NCBI GenBank assembly: GCA_045637525.1
Contig: JAZTZP010000134.1
Location: 1 to 10,174 of the forward strand
Direction of reading: 5' to 3'
Source: JAZTZP01 sp045637525
Lineage (GTDB): Bacteria; Bacillota; Clostridia; UBA1381
DNA: 10,174 nucleotides
The notes beneath the pieces are model-generated. The model was given only the letters and a program-made list of their open reading frames with translations. It ran no database searches and had not been told where the DNA came from. The position numbers and the translations under genes are program-made. Of this stretch, positions 6,785-10,174 are shown in pieces (positions within the stretch are counted from its first letter, which is position 1; each line of letters starts with the position of its first letter).

Positions 6785-6808
6785 GGGGTGTTACGTGAGT
6801 AACATTCC
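6785..6808. repeat. Short inverted repeat / hairpin between convergent genes
   Basis: TGTTAC (6789-6794) and GTAACA (6799-6804) are exact complements around GTGA. On the plus strand the stem extends by two G-U and two G-C pairs to 6785-6808, and the loop GUGA fits the GNRA tetraloop pattern. No T-tract follows in either direction. The 16-mer at 6789-6804 matches 11 of 16 positions of the consensus parS site TGTTTCACGTGAAACA, but the centre differs. Role unknown. Confidence 0.4.
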
Positions 6809-6813
6809 CATGT

Positions 6814-7866
6814 TTATATAATTTCCAACTCATCTTTTGAAGGGAGTTTCGGGAAATTTTTGCATATACTGTCCTGATACCAGAATGCTACGGATGAAAT
6901 GTCGTCCTGCAACGGAAGATATCTTTTTCCGCTTCTCCATCCTAATGCCTGAATTGTTACTTTTATGTCTTTTTTGAAATAAATAGGATCGCATATATGC
7001 CATCTGTACATAGAAAACCTGTGTTGTGATTTATACAACCCGTCAGGTCTTATTACTTTTGAAAGACCGGCATAAGGTGTGCAAAATTCCTGATATTTTC
7101 CGCCTATATCAAAATTCCACGAGCCACAGAAATAATCTTCTGTACCTGTTCCGCATATGGTCGGATATTCTTTGTCGCCGTCAAGATAAAATTTGATTTC
7201 ACCTTCACCCCACCATCCGGTATTGTTTACGCCCCAGAACATATATGTTCCGATGTAATGACCGTTTCCTTCGACATTATCTAAAATTGTATAATTTTCT
7301 TTATACGGAAGCGGATTTGTTCTTCTGAACTGTGCATGAAAATATCCGTGTCCCTCCGGCACTTCACCTAAAAGATAGTCAATCTGATAATAGACAGTAA
7401 CATTTTCTGTATAAAGATTTTCAATCGTTATTCTGCATTTTTTGTAAAATGGCATGCTCCAATAGCAATTAAATGCTCTTTTCGGATTTACACAAACCGG
7501 TAAAGATGTAAGCTGTGCATAATTCTGATATTCCGCAGAAGCAAAAAAGTCACCGAGAGGTACTTCAACCGATGGGGTATCACTTCCATCCCAATACATT
7601 CTGATTATGAGCATCCTGTTTACGGGACAGCCATCCGTAATCCATATATGGTTTATGATGCCTGGGCCGTCTATATCAGCCAACTCGAATATTTCACCGG
7701 GGTTGATTACAACAGAAGGAGATATTTTCCATCCTTTTCCCAAATCTCTTGCACATACTTCTCCTGTTCCGGTCTCAGCTATTCCGCCTTTACCTTTTTC
7801 GCCTTTAAAATTTTCAGCACAAATTGACCTTGATTCAAAGCTTTGCATTTTTGATAAATTGAACAT
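6814..7866 (-). CDS. DUF2961 / glycoside hydrolase family 172 enzyme
   Basis: This 350-residue protein has the features of the DUF2961 family, now GH172, whose characterised members cleave or rearrange alpha-D-fructofuranosides or D-arabinofuranosides. Visible are DGPGIINHIWIT (66-77), VEVPLGDFF (100-108, the family PxGDFF motif), WWGEGEIKFYLDG (218-230) and GTGTEDYF (239-246). E221 and E243 are the likely catalytic pair by comparison with the family pattern (inference). There is no signal peptide, so it probably acts in the cytoplasm on imported saccharides or glycosides. The start has AAGGAGG (complement of 7876-7882) 9 bases upstream. It is divergent from an AraC regulator and shares a promoter region with it, so it is the obvious regulated target. 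The family is well supported; the substrate cannot be read from sequence. Confidence 0.9.
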   Translation of the reverse strand: MFNLSKMQSFESRSICAENFKGEKGKGGIAETGTGEVCARDLGKGWKISPSVVINPGEIFELADIDGPGIINHIWITDGCPVNRMLIIRMYWDGSDTPSVEVPLGDFFASAEYQNYAQLTSLPVCVNPKRAFNCYWSMPFYKKCRITIENLYTENVTVYYQIDYLLGEVPEGHGYFHAQFRRTNPLPYKENYTILDNVEGNGHYIGTYMFWGVNNTGWWGEGEIKFYLDGDKEYPTICGTGTEDYFCGSWNFDIGGKYQEFCTPYAGLSKVIRPDGLYKSQHRFSMYRWHICDPIYFKKDIKVTIQALGWRSGKRYLPLQDDISSVAFWYQDSICKNFPKLPSKDELEII

Positions 7867-7880
7867 TTTATGTTTCCTCC

Positions 7881-7909
7881 TTGACTAATATTAAAAACTA
7901 TGCTATAAT
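7881..7909 (+). promoter_or_regulatory. Promoter of the AraC-family gene (right half of a symmetric promoter)
   Basis: TTGACT (7881-7886), 17 bases, TATAAT (7904-7909), with TGC before the -10 box as extended -10. Start of transcription is expected near 7916, so the AraC transcript has a leader of about 86 bases that contains the AGTTAAAATAT repeats. The -35 box overlaps the Shine-Dalgarno site of the GH172 gene on the other strand. The -10 box lies in the 16-bp palindrome TGCTATAATTATAGCA (7901-7916). Confidence 0.7.
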
Positions 7910-7936
7910 TATAGCAGTTTGCAATATGAGTTAAAA
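7908..7936 (-). promoter_or_regulatory. Promoter of the GH172 gene (left half of a symmetric promoter)
   Basis: On the minus strand the same palindrome gives TGC-TATAAT (complement of 7908-7916), a perfect extended -10. The -35 position at 17-base spacing (7931-7936) reads TTTTAA, a poor match, as is usual for activator-dependent promoters. That position lies inside the proximal AGTTAAAATAT repeat. Transcription should start near 7901, giving a leader of about 35 bases. Confidence 0.65.
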
Positions 7937-7957
7937 TATCAAATTTAGTTAAAATAT
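7929..7957. promoter_or_regulatory. Direct-repeat operator candidate for the AraC-family regulator
   Basis: AGTTAAAATAT occurs at 7929-7939 and again at 7947-7957, an exact 11-base direct repeat with an 18-base period. AraC-family proteins typically bind such tandem sites, about two helical turns apart. The proximal copy covers the -35 position of the GH172 promoter, the usual place for an activator that contacts sigma factor. Both copies lie just downstream of the AraC gene's own start point, where binding could repress it. The AT-rich context leaves some risk of chance repetition. Confidence 0.55.
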
Positions 7958-8001
7958 TTATCATTTATTGACATTATACTAAACAAGGAGCGTCAAGTGT
8001 T

Positions 8002-8874
8002 ATGAATAAACAAGAATTTTCTCCGTATATAAGGGTGGCAATGTTTTCAACGCTTATAGCCCCCTTCAGGATAGAAAAAAGAGTAATATTTGATTATGAA
8101 ATTATCCTGGTGAGCGATGGAAAGTGCAAAATCACAATAGACAATGCGGAATATTTATGTAAGAAAAACGATGTTGTGTTTTTGAGACCGGATATTCCTC
8201 ATAAATTCGAATGTATTGATCACTGTGATTTTGTTCAGCCTCACATTCATTTTGATGTTTCATACAACGATAAAAGTGATAAAAGATTTGTATCTTTTAA
8301 ACCGAAAGAGGCCATGTCGGATGATGAACTGGCTCTTATACAGGAAGATGTATTTAAAGATATATCCATTCCATATGTTTTTTCGCCGTTTGATATGGGA
8401 AAATTCAAAAAAATCTTTTTTGAGGTAATTGAGATTTTTCAGAAAAAAGCTTATAATTATGAGTTGTCGTACAAATCAAAAATGCTGGAGCTTTTTGACT
8501 GCATTCTGACTCAGTTTGAACATGATATAGCAATCAAAACTGATATGATATACGATCCTGTTATTACTGTTAAGAACTATATAGATAATAATTTCCTGTC
8601 TGTTATAACATTAGACTCTCTTTCAAAACAGTTCTATTTTAATAAATACACTTTATTGAGAAAATTTAAATTGATGTATAATCAAACCGTCATATCCTAC
8701 TATCATAACAAGCGAATTGAATATATTAAAAATGCTTTAAAAACAACCACTCTTCCGATATCTGCTTTATCAGAAAAATTAAATTTTTCTGACGTTTATT
8801 CCTTTAGCAGATTTTTCAAAAATTGTGCAGGATGTTCTCCGACAGTTTACCGTAAAAATTATTTTGACAATTAA
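8002..8874 (+). CDS. AraC-family transcriptional regulator with cupin-type sensor domain
   Basis: A 290-residue cytoplasmic regulator. The N-terminal half has the AraC-binding cupin pattern (VIFDYEIILVSDGKC at 28-42, then KNDVVFLRPDIPHKFE at 55-70, with H67, H81 and H83 placed like ligand-pocket residues). The C-terminal 95 residues form the double helix-turn-helix domain: first HTH about 203-224 (TLDSLSKQFYFNKYTLLRKFK) and second about 253-275, ending in the family signature SRFFKNCAGCSPTVYRK (269-285). The start has AAGGAG (7985-7990) 11 bases upstream. It is divergent from the GH172 gene with shared control sequences, so it probably senses a sugar related to that enzyme's substrate and activates its gene (inference). 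No membrane segments or partner kinase are seen. Confidence 0.92.
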   Translation: MNKQEFSPYIRVAMFSTLIAPFRIEKRVIFDYEIILVSDGKCKITIDNAEYLCKKNDVVFLRPDIPHKFECIDHCDFVQPHIHFDVSYNDKSDKRFVSFKPKEAMSDDELALIQEDVFKDISIPYVFSPFDMGKFKKIFFEVIEIFQKKAYNYELSYKSKMLELFDCILTQFEHDIAIKTDMIYDPVITVKNYIDNNFLSVITLDSLSKQFYFNKYTLLRKFKLMYNQTVISYYHNKRIEYIKNALKTTTLPISALSEKLNFSDVYSFSRFFKNCAGCSPTVYRKNYFDN

Positions 8875-8929
8875 AGTACAACTGTTGTCCGCTATGATAA
8901 CTGTCAGGGATATAATAATAGTAGAACAT

Positions 8930-8977
8930 AAAACTGAACTACCTCCCATAAAGCAACACTTTACAGGAGGTAGTTCA
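8930..8977 (-). terminator. Terminator candidate for the deacetylase-like gene
   Basis: Arms 8935-8953 and 8959-8977 form a 19-base stem with a five-base loop. On the plus strand the stem is interrupted by opposed CA/CA, but on the minus strand these become two tandem G-U pairs, so only the minus-strand RNA pairs throughout. The minus strand then reads GTTTTAT, a modest U-tract. It lies 61 bases after the stop of the minus-strand gene at 9039. Confidence 0.6.
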
Positions 8978-8995
8978 CCTCAAAGATTTCATATA

Positions 8996-9017
8996 GGATT
9001 TTTTAATCCAATTTTTT
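8996..9017 (+). terminator. Weak terminator candidate for the AraC-family gene
   Basis: GGATT (8996-9000), loop TTTT, AATCC (9005-9009), then AATTTTTT. The stem is only five pairs, but the tail of six T fits plus-strand termination after the AraC gene. Confidence 0.4.
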
Positions 9018-9038
9018 ACAAGTATCTTATTTTTAAAA

Positions 9039-9860
9039 TTACAGATACAAAGTCTCACCCGGATTTATGCATACCGTCTCGCCTTGTACAAACACCCATA
9101 CCGGAATAGATGACGGGTTATGGATAATCTTTTTATCAAAGCTTGTAACAAGGCTTTCATATGCTTTTACATAATCGTATATCTCGATATTTGTAGCGTA
9201 CCAGATGTCATCTCTTCCGCCCATTTTCTTTGCAAATTCTTCTATAACATTCCAGTTATCATCATTATCAAATTCATAGCTGTGTCCCCAGAGATAAAAC
9301 ATTGAGGCTTTATTCCATTTATTTCCTTCTAAAAATTTATCCGCAAGCTCCATAAGATTCGGTACTCTGTGATGACACGTCGGGTTAAGCTTAAGCCAGT
9401 TATCCGGAAAACCAAAATTCTGTGTAGCGAACACCGTTCTCGAATATGCTATTTTACACATTTCAAGTACTTTTATAACATCGTCATTATATGTACCAAA
9501 AGGATACGCCATGCCACGCACAATCGTATTATAATCACGCTCAATGTTTTTTCTGTCTTCCGTAATTTCATATATAACCTCGTCAGTTGACAGCTTTTCT
9601 AAAAACGGATGAGTAAGCGCATGAACAGCTATTTCATGTCCTGAATTTGTATAAAGCTCTTTCGCCTCGGAAAGCTTCATTCTTCCGTAATACCGTTCTC
9701 TTACCCCGTCTTCAGGAAAATACACCCCCGAATTTATATTAAAAGTACCCTTAAGACCGTATTTGTTCATTATTTCTATAAGGCGTATATCCTGAACAAC
9801 TCCGTCATCATAACTAAGAGTAATAACCTTTGACTTCCCGTCTTTTAATTTCATATACAT
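9039..9860 (-). CDS. Polysaccharide deacetylase-family (NodB fold, CE4-like) protein
   Basis: A 273-residue protein with the NodB homology motifs: TLSYDDG (14-20) with the general base and metal aspartates, HEIAVHALTH (75-84) giving the metal-binding H80-x3-H84, RGMAYPFG (115-122) as motif 3, and LWGHSYEFD (190-198) with a histidine at the motif-5 place. CE4 enzymes remove acetyl groups from sugar polymers with a divalent metal. There is no signal peptide, so this one probably acts in the cytoplasm, as do relatives found near sugar-use genes. The start at 9860 follows AAAGAAAGGA (9871-9880) at 10 bases. A longer reading from 9935 is excluded because the promoter lies inside that stretch. Residues 240-273 look like a small added beta segment. 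Substrate unknown. Confidence 0.85.
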   Translation of the reverse strand: MYMKLKDGKSKVITLSYDDGVVQDIRLIEIMNKYGLKGTFNINSGVYFPEDGVRERYYGRMKLSEAKELYTNSGHEIAVHALTHPFLEKLSTDEVIYEITEDRKNIERDYNTIVRGMAYPFGTYNDDVIKVLEMCKIAYSRTVFATQNFGFPDNWLKLNPTCHHRVPNLMELADKFLEGNKWNKASMFYLWGHSYEFDNDDNWNVIEEFAKKMGGRDDIWYATNIEIYDYVKAYESLVTSFDKKIIHNPSSIPVWVFVQGETVCINPGETLYL

Positions 9861-9893
9861 TATCGTTTGATCCTTTCTTTGACTGTTAATGTT

Positions 9894-9922
9894 ATTATAA
9901 ACAAATTTTGCTGTTTTGTCAA
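9894..9922 (-). promoter_or_regulatory. Perfect consensus sigma-A promoter of the deacetylase-like gene
   Basis: On the minus strand TTGACA (complement of 9917-9922), 17 bases, TATAAT (complement of 9894-9899). Start of transcription is near 9887, giving a leader of about 27 bases. This fixes the gene start at 9860. No operator repeat is seen beside it. Confidence 0.85.
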
Positions 9923-9988
9923 TACTTAATACCATGGTTTTTAAATGAATAAATTTTTTTATTAATAAAATTACAAATTATAGTTTAT

Positions 9989-10017
9989 CGGGGAGTTTTC
10001 CCCGTAGCTCTTTTTTT
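9989..10017 (+). terminator. Possible terminator hairpin in the right-hand spacer
   Basis: CGGGGA (9989-9994), loop GTTT, TCCCCG (9999-10004), then TAGCTC and seven T (10011-10017). The T-run is six bases away from the stem, which weakens it. No plus-strand gene ends just before it, so a role is unclear; it may end antisense transcripts or be remnant. The AT-rich stretch 9923-9988 holds nothing else recognisable. Confidence 0.3.
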
Positions 10018-10044
10018 AGTTTGTAGTTTTAAAGCTTTCTATAT

Positions 10045-10074
10045 ATTATAGCGATTACTTATCGAGTTGCGCAA
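10045..10074 (-). promoter_or_regulatory. Weak minus-strand promoter candidate
   Basis: TATAAT on the minus strand (complement of 10045-10050) lies 18 bases from TTGCGC (complement of 10069-10074). The -35 match is poor and no gene starts directly after it; it points toward the deacetylase-like gene, which has a much better promoter of its own. Confidence 0.25.
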
Positions 10075-10174
10075 GCACACGCCGCTTTTACGTCAAAAGC
10101 GGCACCAAAACCCCAAAGGGGCTTGACTCGCCCCCTTGGATCCCCTCCGTGCGCTCAGCCGCGCGGCAAAGAGC
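10067..10174. repeat. GC-rich block with stacked inverted repeats, identity unknown
   Basis: Composition jumps from strongly AT-rich to about 64% GC (60 of 94 bases at 10081-10174, counted by hand). The block holds the palindrome TTGCGCAA (10067-10074), a perfect 9-bp hairpin GCCGCTTTT/AAAAGCGGC (10081-10103), a 10-bp hairpin at 10113-10139 that is complete only on the minus strand through a G-U pair, and the palindrome GCCGCGCGGC (10158-10167). A minus-strand frame is open from the window edge to TAA at 10088-10090 (28 residues), but its composition looks non-coding. It could be a dispersed intergenic repeat, the edge of a mobile element or the end of a transferred gene. Confidence 0.45.

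Noticed and set aside
6846..6858. Noc-binding-site-like string TTTCGGGAAAT
   Set aside because: It matches only part of the ATTTCCCGGGAAAT consensus and lies inside the GH172 coding sequence, where it encodes conserved-looking residues (KNFPKLP). A chance match is likely.
7968..7980. Second promoter for the AraC gene based on TTGACA at 7968-7973
   Set aside because: No -10 box is found 16-18 bases downstream, and the nearby TATACT (7975-7980) has no -35 at the right distance. The promoter at 7881-7909 is much better.
8885..8916. Plus-strand promoter after the AraC-family gene
   Set aside because: TATAAT at 8911-8916 has no -35 box at 16-18 bases (TTGTCC is 20 bases away) and no gene follows on that strand.
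9861..9935. 25-residue N-terminal extension of the deacetylase-like protein
   Set aside because: The perfect promoter (9894-9922) lies inside this stretch and the ribosome site at 9871-9880 serves the ATG at 9860, so the extension is not transcribed as coding sequence.
10088..10174. Partial minus-strand gene reaching the right edge
   Set aside because: The frame is open for 28 residues, but it runs through stacked palindromes, no ending of a known protein family is recognisable and GC-rich DNA has few chance stops. Not enough to call a gene.

Overview
The window looks like chromosomal DNA of a low-GC Gram-positive bacterium, most likely a gut-type member of the Clostridia (inference). Grounds are the AT-rich composition, purine-rich Shine-Dalgarno sequences of the AGAAAGGA or AAGGAGG kind, sigma-A promoters close to TTGACA-17-TATAAT, WXG100 proteins, and a rsmG gene followed by a Noc/ParB-type gene. 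No rRNA, tRNA, CRISPR array or intact insertion sequence is visible.

Layout. (1) 1-462: the tail of one WXG100-like gene and a complete second one, closed by a terminator; both carry the YxxxE element of type VII secretion substrates. (2) 504-5663: a clear five-gene operon with its own promoter and terminator: an RlmI-type SAM methyltransferase, a FabG-like SDR with a TTG start, a secreted stalk-like protein, glmM and rsmG. It mixes cell-wall precursor synthesis, rRNA modification and a surface protein. (3) 5679-6749: a separately promoted noc/parB-like gene with an unusually long, apparently structured leader, ended by a 25-bp perfect inverted repeat shared with the convergent gene beyond it. 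(4) 6814-8874: a GH172 (DUF2961) enzyme gene on the minus strand, divergent from an AraC-family regulator. The two appear to start from one palindromic -10 element, beside an 18-bp-period direct repeat that fits an AraC operator. (5) 8930-9922: a NodB-fold deacetylase-like gene on the minus strand with a perfect consensus promoter. (6) 9923-10174: AT-rich spacer, then an abrupt switch to about 64% GC with stacked hairpins, possibly a dispersed repeat or the end of another gene.

How it fits together. Regions 2 and 3 are housekeeping. Regions 4 and 5 look like a small carbohydrate-use locus: a cytoplasmic GH172 enzyme under a local AraC switch, with a cytoplasmic deacetylase-like protein nearby. 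No sugar transporter is present in the window. The most interesting signals are non-coding: the symmetric bidirectional promoter with tandem operator sites, the noc leader, and the GC-rich hairpin block at the right edge. No wholly new system can be proven from this sequence alone.
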